A stretch of DNA of 64,000 bases from Paramecium tetraurelia (Eukaryota > Ciliophora > Oligohymenophorea > Peniculida > Parameciidae), in the NCBI RefSeq assembly GCF_000165425.1, contig NW_001799277.1, positions 248,001-312,000 on the forward strand, written 5' to 3'. Shown in pieces: positions 1 through 12,142 of the stretch. The notes under the pieces are model-generated. The model was not told where the DNA came from. It searched no databases and worked only from the letters and a program-made list of their open reading frames with translations. The number at the start of each line of letters is the position of its first letter. Within the stretch, counting starts at the first letter, position 1. The position numbers and the translations under genes are program-made.

Positions 1-84
1 TGGGAATCGGTTCATATTAAGGTTATTGCTGATGAGTTTTAATAAATGGAGATCTATTAGTACCACTTGAAGATCTTTTGGTGA
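1..84 (+). CDS. 3' end of a gene, BolA-like (partial)
   Basis: Frame 1 is open from the first base to TGA at 82-84 in the ciliate code and gives 27 residues. The stretch VHIKVIADEFQQMEIYQYHL resembles the end of the BolA fold, where a hydrophobic strand ending in a VS/AxxFxG-type turn is followed by a helix with a conserved His. The glycine and RHR of typical BolA proteins are not exact here. The 5' part lies outside the window. A small intron near the end cannot be excluded. BolA proteins act with glutaredoxins in iron-sulfur and iron signalling; that role is inference. Confidence 0.3.
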
Positions 85-740
85 TTGACTATTTAGGTTT
101 TTGTGCCTAATTAACGTATATCATATTCATTAATTATTGAGTATATATTTTATATGAAATATTAAAAATTTGTTAACTATTTAATTTCCCTTAACCATTA
201 CATTTATTGAATTTAAGTCATTGCTTATCTATTTCTCTATTAATTTTGATTCATTCAAAATGTAACATAATTTAATAATAATTGCATCTATCTAAGTAAG
301 TAGGTTTTAATAACTTGAATTATTATTTGTCCAATAGGAATATTATTTTTATATTCAAATTTTAATCTTCATAATAAATGGTTGTTAAATATAACTTGTT
401 GACTATTTTTAGATTTTTTATTTAGAATCTAATAATTAGCAAAGTAGTTATTAACAGAATTTGAAAATTTTAAAATTATAAAAATATTAATAAAACAGTT
501 AAGGAAATGGGATGATCATATTATCTGACCATGTAAAATTTGTAAACAAAATCTCATTTGAATATTTGTTTTTCTCCTTTTTTAATGTTTACATTAATTT
601 TAGGAATAACCTAGCTAAATTTATTTTTCTAATCATAATGTAAATTTTAAAGAAAATACTTAAGGTTTCAAGTGAAAAAATCCTTTTAGAATTTAGGTAA
701 AATGTGATAACATATCCAAACCAAATTGTCAAATTTAAAT
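85..740. other. intergenic, AT-rich, no gene seen
   Basis: This is about 650 bases with frequent TGA in all frames on both strands. No protein similarity or RNA gene signature was recognised. Confidence 0.6.
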
Positions 741-1433
741 ATGAATAATAATTAATCAGTTCCTGATATAGGAGAGTAAGAAGATGATCTTTAAACAATA
801 AAGAAAACTGAAAATGAAGATTTTATTTTGTCATATAATTAATGCACTGAGTAATCTTCCTCATTTGGAAGGAAACTAAACTAATAGCTTTGGTAAGAAT
901 TCTACAAATAGGAATTGATTTATTAGAAAAGGAAGAATCCATAAGCAAATCATAATGAATTAACTTCATTAATTTCAAAAAAGTGGAAAAGCAAGAAATA
1001 AGATAAGAAGACTGTTAATAAATTGAAATTGAAAATAAAACTAGAAAGTATTGCTGATTTTGCTGCTTAAACCAAGAATAATAAATAGATAGCCATTCTT
1101 AATAAAGAAGAACAAAAAGATGATCTTGCTGAAAAGCTTAAAACTTCAACTTTCAAGTTAATTTATTTAGATAATATTTGTGAACTTAAAGGAGAGGCAA
1201 TTTTAGAAGCAATAAAAGGTAATCTTCAGCTCATCTACATAAATAAATCTAATGATATTGAATAATTAGATATCTCTAATTAGGATAAATCCAAATCGAC
1301 CAAAAGTTGCCCAGAACCCTAAGAATAAAAGGAAAGCTTTGTTATGTCTTCAAAGGATTCAGAAAATGAGCCTGTAAATGACGAAAATGAATCATATTTT
1401 GAAATAGCGAATAACATAATGAATTATTTATGA
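741..1433 (+). CDS. small basic protein with an HMG-box-like segment
   Basis: One uninterrupted ciliate-code ORF of 230 aa runs from ATG 741 to TGA 1431-1433. Around residues 46-82 it reads YQKRKNPQANHNELTSLISK followed by KWK, a pattern like helices 1-2 of an HMG box (hydrophobic/aromatic start, K-x-NP, then ISK-x-x-x-x-KWK). A Lys-rich stretch follows. Residues 95-150 are mixed hydrophobic/charged and the tail is acidic (many D, E, N). The length suits a small chromatin protein. The first box helix is weak, so it may be divergent or a chance match. Confidence 0.5.
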
Positions 1434-1679
1434 AAATTTATGAAAATTAACATCTAATTATAATATTATTATGTTAACGATTAAAAGTGAATCTGAAAGT
1501 AGGATCTTCATTTTTCTTTGAAGTAAACTTACTGTTGAATGTGCTGTCTACCACAAAGATCGAAAAATATATATTAAAATACATCAGATTATTGTTATGT
1601 AATAGCTGATTAGTCATTCGAATAAAAATTGTATTTATGATTTTAATTTTAAGAGTAATAAATAAATATAAAAATATTG

Positions 1680-4467
1680 ATGGATTAGCAAGAATCAGCA
1701 AGATCAATTAACATAAGTTTATGATGAAATTATTATTAGTTTAGGTTCATCAAGATATTCTGATAAATTTTAACCATAATTAATCCACATGAATTAGAAG
1801 CAAATTTAAAAGAATAAGGACGATAGTTAAGAATTTAGTCCTATTTATGAGAAATCTTATGATGACATTGTTCAAGAGAAGCCATAGAGGTAAACTAGAG
1901 GAAATTTTAAAAAATCCTTAAATTACCATGTAAGAGAAATTTAAATTAATTTTAGTCAACCTCAATTAATCCACTAGAAAAAGTATAAAATATCAGAGGT
2001 AATAAAATCGTGTAGTTGATAAAGCAAAAAAATTTATTATTGAAATTTAAAGAGAGATTATTTTAATTGGGACACATACACCCAAGGAACCCTAATGAAA
2101 AGCTGAGTCATTTTTTGGAAGAACAATATATACATTAAAATCATCACCATACTAGGTTTAGCTAATAAGAATAAAAATTTGAGCAGGGTATAATAGAGCA
2201 ATATTAAAGTGTTGAGAATGTGTAATAAGGTATAAAAATACCAATCATAAATCCAACAGGGAAATTTTATCTCTTTTGGCAATTGTTGAGACTGATACAA
2301 ATAATGTTCTTGTTGTGGTGGGTTCCCTTTAAAATATCATTTAATCCCCCTAAAATGACCTCGATGTCTTATATCGAAAATATGTTGATCTATCTATTTG
2401 CAGCAGATTTACTTATAAAATTAAATAAAGGGATGATTGACTAAGGTTAAATTGTTTACGATAGGTTCCGAATATTGAAGCACTATGTTATTTATGAATT
2501 ATATGAGGATGCAATATATTTAATAACTTTGACACTTGTAATTGGTGGTGATCCCATAGCCATATCATTTTTCCCTGAGGTGATAGTTTTGATATAGTTC
2601 ACTTTTAATTTTATTAAATTAAAAAAGACTATCAATAGATATGGAGAGATGTTTGCAATCTAATCTACATTTACAGAATTGGTTAGTCTCTCATAATTAA
2701 TAATACTGATATTCTATTTTGCTCATTTCATGGCCTGTATTTGGTATTATGTAGGAAACATTAGTTAGGAATCATTCTCAAATTCTTGGATCCAATAATA
2801 ACACTTAGAATATTCACCATTGTTTCATAAATATGGATACTCTTATTATTGGGCAACTGCAACTATGGTCACAGTAGGATATGGAGATGTCACTCCTCAA
2901 AATATATATGAAGTGATTTGTGCAATCATCATGATATTTTTTGCTAGTGTTGTCTTTGCTTTCTCAATAAATGCAATTGGAGTGATATTCTCAAATATTG
3001 ATCTATAAAAACAATATTACAAAAGAAATTTAGTTTTAATAAATCAGTATATGAATTCAAATGAAGTTTCCTTGTAATTATAGAGCAGAGTTCGCAATTA
3101 TTTGAAATACTTTTATGAACAATAAGTGAAAGGTAACAATACTGAAATTAATTCAATCATTGAAAAGTTATCATATAATCTAAAGCAAGAGCTATTGGAA
3201 GATGTATAGATAAGAGCAGTCACATGTGTTGACTTTTTTACAAAGAACTTCTAATCATCAACAATTCAGGAGATTGCTTGTCGAATGAACATTTAACAAT
3301 TTACACCAAGAGAGATTATATTTTAATAAAACTCTGTGGATGAACACTCGGTTTACATAATCTAAAAAGGAGAAATCCAATTAATTGATGATAAGTCAGG
3401 CAAAATTGTATCCAAACTTATTAAAGGCTAATGTTTTGGTGAAATAGAATTCTTAACGACTTAGAAAAGGTAATACAAAGCTATAAGTACAACATTTAGT
3501 TCAATATACAGAATAACACGGGAGATGTTTCTCGATATTATTTCTGAAAATTCAATAGATTTTGAAAAATATTGTGAAATGAAGGATAAGGTAATATTTC
3601 AATATGAAGATCTACCAATCAAATGTTTTGGTTGTGATGGTGATCATTTATTATCAAATTGTCATTATTTAACTTACAAACCAGATAAAGAGTTTTTAAT
3701 AAAACGATAATTGTATCATTCTAGATAATAAAGATCTGAATTTCAAAGAAAGAAAAATAGATATTTGAGAATATTTAAATAAAATGAAGAACATGAACAA
3801 CCTCAAAAATTATCAAACAAACAAATAGAACATGAATTATCTCTCCTCTCCTAAGAATCAATGCATAAACAGGAATCTAATTTAACAGGCAGTGAACACT
3901 AAAATAACCTCTATAACAATGAAGAAGTCGCTCATCAAATAAAAAAGCGAATTTCGTTATGGATAACTAATCCAGATCAACCTTTCATAGAATAACAAAG
4001 TATTTAAAATCCTTAAACTAGAGTCTTTATAGAAAACTAATCGGCACAATAGTGAAACGCCAACTCATAAACCAACTAGAAAGTCGTTATTCAGTTCATC
4101 TCAGGATCAGTATTCAAAAAGGCATATGAGTAATTAATTACTTTAAGTTAATGAATAACAATAATTAATGAGTTCTTCAAATAATTCGCAAACTAAAACC
4201 TATAAATAATAGCATTTCAATTAGTTGGAGAATTTATAATCATACCATACATTCAATTATGAATTGGATAAAATTGAAAGCTATCAAATTTACTTTCCTT
4301 AGAACAACATTTAAAATGTTATTAGTACTTTTCAGAAGTAGCAAAAACTTTCAAAGTTCACAAAGATATCACTTGCAAGCAATAAATATCGATTCATATA
4401 TGTTTAAAAAGTACCCATTTAATCATTGACCAAAAAAACTATTCTCAATGTCAACAGCTAAATTTGA
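1680..4467 (+). CDS. CNBD-type voltage-gated K+ channel, copy 1
   Basis: About 901 aa with three proposed introns: 1717-1744, 1999-2024 and 4052-4079. The start was chosen at 1680 because splicing then yields SSSRYSDKF, which aligns with the N terminus of the copy at 31127-33828. Domains in order: a variable N terminus; a membrane core at residues 190-420 with six hydrophobic segments; the filter TVGYGD near residue 380, which indicates K+ selectivity; a C-linker; a cyclic-nucleotide-binding fold at about 515-600 (KGQCFGEIEFL); a CX2CX3HX4C knuckle at 630-643; and a Q/N-rich tail ending with the box IYFPQNN. It is first of three tandem copies. Without the third intron the protein would stop at 4055 and lose the conserved box. 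Ligand binding is inferred from the family only. Confidence 0.93.
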
Positions 4468-4549
4468 TTAAATTACAACATATGTCTAATATTATATAAG
4501 AGAACATCCTTGATAAAATTATGAAATATTAGTTAATTATATATTAATT

Positions 4550-7336
4550 ATGTCATTCTTAAATTTTGAATTAAAATAAAACACTCATGATTACGAAAAG
4601 GATAAATTAGGTCCAGATAAAACTTCCAATATGATCAATCCTAAATAAGGCTCAAATAGCGAAATTTAATTTTATTCCGAACTAAGTGTTATAGATAGCA
4701 GTAGGCCAGTGCAATAGTCTAGCCTAATAAGACCTTTAGCATAAATAAAAAAAGAATCCTCAGGGAGATAACTGAAATTTAATGTAAAGTTAATTTTGAG
4801 TCAACTTAGAATTCATAGAAAACTGTTAAAATTGAGTAAAGTGGCAACAAGATTTCCAATTTTCGTAAAGTGATCCATCAGAATGAAGAAACCATAAAGG
4901 TTGTTTAAACTAAATTTTTGAATAAGTTATTAGAGGCAGCAAATATATGGAGAAAAGATATATTCGATTACAATAAGGAAGTTATCAATAATATATTTTC
5001 TTATGACACAAAGGAGTAAAATAATGGAGAAATCATTAATTCTCATTAGGGAATTTTAAGCCTAAAAATTGAAGTCCTATTACCTACGTAACTCTTCGTA
5101 AAAATTTGGGATTTGATGGCAATAATAATAATTGCGATTACATTATGGTTTTCCTCATTCGTAGCTACATTTGACTTATTTTAGAATAACTTCTACAAAA
5201 TCGTAATTTACATATTCATCACATTCTTTTTTATAGATGCTTTTATAATCTGTCATAAGGCTATCATTTTACAGGGAGAATTGATGTTAGATAAGAGAAT
5301 TATAATTCAATAATATATAAAAGGCCATATTTATGGAGATATCATAAATTGTTTAATTTGGATAATTTAACTATCTCATATTGATGATATGCATGCAAGA
5401 CAATTGCTCTCATTGATCTAGACAGTTTTTATAATCATTAAATTATACAGTCGTTTAAACAATTATATCGATTGTTTATACATGAGTGGCAGTTTGAGTG
5501 AGTTGATCGATTTGATCATCTTGATCAATTACATATTCTTTTGTGTTCATATATTTGCATGTTATTGGACATACATAGGATTTGCAACAGAAGATGAAGG
5601 CATCAATTGGCTAATAAAAAACTCAGTTGAAAATAAGGGACATTGGGTTTAGTACAATACAGCAATGTATTGGGCAACAATGACAATGGTAACAGTTGGA
5701 TATGGAGATGTGACAGCTGGAAACTAGTATGAAATTTTGTATTCCAATTTCGCTATGTTTATCAGTAGTTTAGTATTTGCATATTCAATGAATTCAATTG
5801 GAATCATTATTAAGAACATCTAAGTGTCATCAAGTTTCTACAAGTAATGTATTAAAGGAATTCTTAGGAAAAACTTAATCTTAATGAACACGTATATGAA
5901 AAATAATCTTGTTTCAGATTCCATTTAAAATAGAGTGAGAAACTTCCTGAAATATTAAGCAGAAAATAATTAATAAGCTAATACACAAGACGTACAATTT
6001 AAGATCTTATTCATAATAGATTCATAATATTATTGATGATTTTCCACCTTTACTTTAGGATGAATTAAAATAAGATATTAAACTGAGAATACTCAAATAA
6101 ATTAAACTATTTGATATCTTTTCAGAGAAAATCAAGTATGCTGTTGCAAACAAACTGGAATATGGTTCATGCATTCCTAATGATGTGTTATTTGATAATT
6201 AGATCAATAATGACAATTCTCTGTAAGACTATTTTAAATATAAAGATATTTCATAGAGAAAGGAGAAGTGATCATTTAAGAGAGTGTGACTAAGAAGTAA
6301 TTGGAAACGTTTAAATCAGGGGATTGTTTTGGCCAATACTAATTTTTTACTAATAGTTCTTTACCAATAAGAGCAGTGAGTCAGACCTTTACATAGATCT
6401 ATAAGATATCTAGAAGTGATTTCTTAAAGGTTTTGAATACTAGTTCAATCGATTTTGAAACTTATCATAATATAAAAGATAAGTTGCTTCACAGTCAGGA
6501 AATGAGCATTATAAATTAGAAATGTAACATTTGTTCTTCATTTACTCACATAAATGTGTTTTGTCCTAAGATTAGTTATAGGCCAGATTTAGAGAGATTG
6601 ATTAAGTCAGAGTACTTTTTGAAATAAGAGAGGAGATAAATCACTAGAATAGATAGATAAAAAATAAATTCATTAGGAGATTATGAGAACATACTGATTT
6701 CAGTAAATGAATATCAGAAACAGGAGTTTAATCTGTAAACTTAAAACAATAATGAGAAAACATCTTAAGATCAAAGTGATAGTTAACTCCACTAAAATAA
6801 AAAAAATAATTAATCTAGTTTATAACAATTAGCACGTTAATAGAGTGATTAATGTAAACTAATTTAATTATATTATCTTAGAGAATTTCATCACTTAAAA
6901 TTCCTTAGGATCATAGTTAGTTAAACAACAATCAAAATAGTTTTTTATTTAAAAGTCTAGAGAAATATAAAATCTTGAAAATATTTTGGATTTAGAAAAT
7001 GTAGTCATTTCAGGGCCTGTTACTTAGGCATAGAAATTAACAACGAAATATGCATTTTAAACCTCTGATTTAATTGAAGATCAATTGTAAATTCACTATT
7101 GTGACATTGATATAGCCTTAAAATCATAAATTTATTTGCCCTAAAATCATATTTTAGTTGTTATTGCTTAAAATAATTAACGGTGTATTAAATAATAAAA
7201 ATGGAATTTTAATTATAAATACACGTTCTTTTATCGAGTAGCTCGATTGTGTAAATTAGAGAAGCTTACAAGTCAAAGCAATCTAAAAAAAAAAAGATTC
7301 GTCATGAAGAATATATAAAAAAAAGAAAAATAATGA
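4550..7336 (+). CDS. CNBD-type voltage-gated K+ channel, copy 2
   Basis: About 890 aa. Proposed introns are 4836-4870 (tentative), 5992-6019, 6223-6245 and 6854-6881; the last three restore continuity with the paralogue at 7473-10341. Six membrane segments are visible (residues about 160-410), with filter MVTVGYGD near 370. The C-linker reads NRVRNFLKYQ. The CNBD contains YFIEKGEVIIQ and GDCFGQYQFF. A cysteine/histidine knuckle CX2CX4HX4C lies near residue 629, followed by YRPDLERLIKSEYF. The tail ends with IYLPQNH and a basic stretch. The start is 82 bases after the stop of copy 1. It is closer to copy 3 than to copy 1, judged by the NYIDCLYMSGSLSELIDL-type loop before S5. Confidence 0.93.
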
Positions 7337-7472
7337 TTTTTATTTGTACTTAATTAAATATTATAAGAATTGGACATTTCACTTTACTACTCGATAAAAT
7401 GGATAAATATTATTTAATTCTCAATATTAGATTATTATGTTTGAATTAATTCAAATATAATTATATTAAAGT

Positions 7473-10341
7473 ATGTCAAGATTTTACAACTCTAACAATG
7501 ATGAAAATCTTTCTTCTAAAATTATAATTGAAGGAGCTACGCCTCACGTTGATCCTAAGATTCTATCTAACTCAGACATTCAATTCTAAAGTGATATTAG
7601 TAACATGGAAAGCATGAGGTCCATAAATCAAGAGACTAAAAAAAAAATTCAGCTCATTTAAAAGAACTCTTAAATTTTTTCTCTCAAATTTTAAGTAACA
7701 GTACTCTTTTAACATAAGCAACCTGCACTAGTAAATAGCAAAAAATAAATCTAGCACAGCTTATTTAAGATTGACAACAACCAAGATGGAAAATTAAAGC
7801 AAGTCTTAAATAAGTAGATGCTCAAGAAATTTAAAGATAATTTATTATAAAACGCGCATATTTTGTCTCAAAAAGTGTTATAGGAGAAAAAACCTCTATT
7901 AAATTACTTATTTTTAGATTATGTAACATAGGATGACAGGTAATTAAAAAAAAATAAACTCATAAATAATATAGAGAAACTTCTATTCTGCTAAGTTTTC
8001 TTACCTTAAGACAATTTTGTTAAATATTGGAATTTATTTAGCATTTTATTTAGCTTTTTTATATTATGGTTTTCACCATTCATTATTTCGTTCTAATTAT
8101 TATAAAGCTCCAGTGTTCAATAAACTATAGTATTTATATTCATTTTCTTATTGGTTGATGGATTAATTACTTGCAACAAGGCATATCTTTAATAAGGAGA
8201 AGTAACAAATTTTACTATAAAATAGTTAGTTATTAGTAGAAGATAGATTATAAATAATTACTTAAGAAATCAAGTCTTAAGTGATTTTTTAAATCTTTTC
8301 ATTTGGATTTTGATGTATAATGGAATAGAAGACTTTCAAATAATTCAGATTTTATCAATATTTTAGATCATCATCATTATAAACACTGTGTATAAAAAAA
8401 TCAATAATTTTGTCGATTATTTATACTTGAATGGTAACCTAAGTGAAGTCTTGGATCTAGCATTTTTAATAATCTCATTATATTATTTTGTTCACATCAT
8501 AGGCTGTCTTTGGCATTATTTGGCAGTATTAGGAGAGTAACTAAACCAAGTTTCATGGATCCAGAAGTATTCCCTTTAGGATCAATCATCTCTTGTAAAA
8601 TATGACTATGCCGTATACTGGGCAACAATGACGATGGTGACTGTTGGGTATGGTGACATTACAGCATCAAATCCTATTGAAATAGTGTTTTCAAATTTTA
8701 CAATGTTTATTAGTAGCTTTGTATTTGCTTATTCGATGAATTCCATAGGGATTATAATAAAAAATCTGTATGATGTAAGAAATTTATACAAGTAAAGTAT
8801 GTCATTAATTATAAAGAAGATAATTGATCTTAATTAATGCCTACATGAAGAATAATTTAGTTGAGGACTCTATATCCAATAGAGTTAGAAATTATCTAAA
8901 GAATTAAGTTGATCATGAATCTAAGAACAATTAGATAGAAGTATCGATCAAAGTAGTAATAATAGGCTTAACAAATCATTGACAACCTACCTCATGGATT
9001 AAAAGATGATGTGAACATAAACATTAAAACTAGAATATTATCAAATATGAAATTGTTAGTAAGCAACTTCTCTAAACAGACTCAATCTCAAATAATTCAT
9101 AAATTAGAATAGGTTAGTTTTATACCAAATGATATTATTTATGATCCTGAAGGATTAAATTTGGATTAGTATCTGTAAGACTTTAACTCTAAATATATAG
9201 CTATTATATAGATTAAGGCTCTGTAAGTCTTGTAGAAGTAAGAACCTAGAAAATTGTTTAAGAATATAAAGAGGGTGATACTTTGGGGGAGCATTCATTT
9301 ATAAGTGGGTTGCCACAAAAATTTAAATTAATTAGCACGAGTTTCTGTTAATTATATAGAATATCTAGGTAAGATCTTTTAAAAGTGCTTTAAAATAATC
9401 AGAAAGATAAAGAAATATTCTATTCTTTATAAGATTAATTACTGTATCTATCTGATTTTAGTCTAATAAACAAGAAGTGTAATTTCTGCCATAAATTTGA
9501 TCATTAAAATAGTGATTGCTTCATAATCTCATACAAACCTAATCTGGAAAAAATAATTAAGATGTAGGAATTCTTAATCTAACCAAGAAGTTAATTGAAT
9601 AGAAATGCCCGTTAAAAGCTAAAAGTAGTAAATTAAATCTAAGTACTATTATTTTAAAATAAATAGGGAATCTAAAATTCAATTTAATAGTTTTAATAAA
9701 GTGACATCATTTCTAATCAAAATGATTCTTATACAATAATGAGTGGAACCAAGAGAATAAAGCAGTATTCTACACATAGATAAAGTGATAATAAAATAGA
9801 ATAGCCAGAATCATCTTCAGTAAGTGATCAATCTCCAGATGTCTAGATTGACAAGATGGCTTATCGTAAACCCTCTTCGAATTTTACCGGAAAATTTAAT
9901 ATATAAAACCTTCAAAGCATCGAGAATAAAGATGCTTAAAGGAAAATATCTATAGCAATATTGAAAGAACAAACCTTAAATCCAGAACACCCAAGTTCCT
10001 AAATCATTTAATTAAGGTCTATTAAAAATCTTTCAAATCCAGCTATATTAGAATATGAAGAATATCTCAAATAGATCAAATTTAGCGGTTTTGAGATTGA
10101 TAAAGGCTATGAATTTTAAAACTATTTGCCTTAAAATAATCTTTAGACTGTCATCCTAAATTACAATAAGCAAAAAGTCAAATTTATACCAATTTACTAA
10201 AAAAGCATGAATAAATCTTTGAAATACACCTTTTATTATAAAATAGCTAAATTGGCATGTTAAATGAGAATGATAGCTGCTCCTATAACACGAAGACTAC
10301 TCAAAGGTCATCAAATCAAAAAGCATTTAAATGATTCTTGA
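7473..10341 (+). CDS. CNBD-type voltage-gated K+ channel, copy 3
   Basis: About 930 aa if introns 8792-8816, 8941-8965 and 9175-9200 are used. The first is uncertain: the alternative is a one-base slip, since the paralogue keeps a few residues that this intron removes. The core has the pore helix and filter MTMVTVGYGD near residue 388. The CNBD is divergent (YIDQGSVSLVE, GDTLGEHSF). The knuckle CX2CX4HX4C is at about 643, followed by YKPNLEKIIKMQEF. The tail carries the box NYLPQNNLQTVIL and ends in a basic segment before TGA at 10339-10341. A long hydrophilic Q/S-rich linker separates knuckle and box. As the third member of the tandem array it probably arose by local duplication. Confidence 0.9.
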
Positions 10342-10647
10342 GTATGTTTCTGATCAAATTTATGAATCTAATATTCTATTAAATAATTACTTAAGCATTC
10401 ATTCAAAATATATCCACTGTTTAGCATCTATATTCTTATTGTATTCAAATTTTTCTCATTTATTATGACTGCTATTCTCCAACATTTAAGAAATTTTAGG
10501 AATATTTCTTTACATTTTTTAATTTACTATTTATAATGTAATATTTTTAGAATTAAATAGTCGTTTAAATTGTTTATAATTAATTTTCCCTATTTAAAGT
10601 TAAAACAAACAAAAAAGAGAAAGAATTAATTAATATTAGAAAAATTA
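10342..10647. other. intergenic, no gene seen
   Basis: This is about 300 AT-rich bases between a channel gene and the cyclin gene. Hydrophobic-looking codons occur by composition only. Nothing was recognised. Confidence 0.55.
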
Positions 10648-11133
10648 ATGTTCACTCCTCCAAACTTTGCGGCTCATTCAGCCTTACATAAAATATCTAA
10701 AATCATGGCCAGAATATTTTAGTTATAAGAAAAGCTAAAAATAGAAAACACTGTCGAAATCCCTAAGTCAAATTAAGTAAGAATCTCATATTAATTTTAG
10801 AAAATTAATAAAACATTAAAGAACATTTACCTGATGAACCTGGAGGATGAAACAATTATCCTCGCCTTCTATTTTGTTGATCAGATCACTAAAAAATTAA
10901 GAATTTTTCTTAACTTAGAAAATAGTACTGGAATATTAATTGGGGCTATTATAATCGCTGATAAGATTCTTAATGACTATCCCAGAAATATTGATAAATA
11001 TTAACTGGCTAGTGGACTCAAAAAATAATAACTAATTGAAATAGAAATCTAATTCTTAGAAATCTTGGATTACAATTTATATGTTACAGAAGAAAATTTT
11101 GAAAAGTACCAAAAAAGAGTATAAGAATACTGA
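10648..11133 (+). CDS. PHO80/P-type cyclin
   Basis: The continuous ORF gives 161 aa; if the possible 24-nt intron 10777-10800 (GTAAGA...TTTTAG, phase 0, no TGA) is removed it gives 153. The cyclin N-domain pattern is clear: a helix with ILAFYFVDQITKKL, then GAIIIADKILNDYPRN, then IEIEIQFLEILDYNLYVTEE, which is the hallmark end of the PHO80-like cyclin box (EFL..LDFNLYVSEE). The MRAIL motif of mitotic cyclins is absent. The size fits short P-type cyclins, which usually partner a PHO85/CDK5-like kinase; that partner is inference. Confidence 0.85.
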
Positions 11134-12142
11134 GAGAGATTCTTACTAATGTTGGCTACTTTTTCTCATTTTCCTTGACATTTAAATTTACATTTTGTTT
11201 CTAATTATATATTTACATTTAATTGTTTATCTCTTTGTTAATACCAGAAGGTTAATTATTTAAAGTATAATTAAAGGAAATCCATATTTTTTAGATTTAT
11301 GAAAACCTTATGTGAGATTGTCAATTAGATAGTGTGTGTTTGATCATAATATGAGAATATGAACTAAGTGATCATTAAGATAGATTTGATCAAAAAACTT
11401 AACTGACTGATACTACTATAGAGAATAAAAAGATAAATTCAGATTATTGATATTTTTAATAAGGACTTCTCAATATTTTAATGTTTGATTCAATAAAAAC
11501 TTCAACACCACTCTCTTATTCCAAATATTCATACTAATAATTTAGAGCTAAATGCACAGAGACTTATTTAAAATTGTTTTATCTATTTAGGAAACCATCA
11601 AAATTAATGATAAAAGCAAGTAAATAGGAGAGTTCTATATACTTGGAACATAACTTAGTTATTATATTAATTTATAGGATGAAAATTCAAACTAGAAATA
11701 AAACTTTATTAAAGAGGGATTGGTGATAAAAAATTAATGAATAATTATTATTCAGTTTTTAATCATAATTTAGAATCTACTTTAAAGTAGTAATAATAAA
11801 TAGAATATGAATCAACAATCTATTTTTCCTGAATATTAGTTACTTATAACTGTTATTTCTAATTTATGAGAATTGTTGAATTTTTATATAGATCTTAAAA
11901 TATTAAATTTTTAATTTTTAATTTCCATTATGTTTAAGTCAATATTATTACTTTCTATTAATGCTTATCATCTTTTTCGTAGATGGAAAATAAACATAGT
12001 AATTTCCATCTATATTTCATCTGTACAGTATTCAGTCCTAGAGTGTTTTCTTAAATAAATATCCAAATTTTTCAATAATTAGAGATGCTTAAAAGAATTT
12101 ATTACAATTAAAATAAAATTCTCTAAAAGTAACAATTCCCTT
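11134..12142. other. intergenic with one weak small ORF
   Basis: This is about 1 kb of AT-rich sequence. The only ORF with protein-like composition is 11552-11740 on + (62 aa in the ciliate code, starting MHRDLFKIVLSIQETIKI, containing GEFYILGTQLSYYINLQD). I recognise no family. It may be a small gene or chance. The rest shows frequent TGA in all frames. Confidence 0.35.

Noticed and set aside
11552-11740. 62-aa ORF as a confident gene
   Set aside because: The composition is plausible but there is no similarity or neighbour support, so it was kept only as a note in the intergenic entry.
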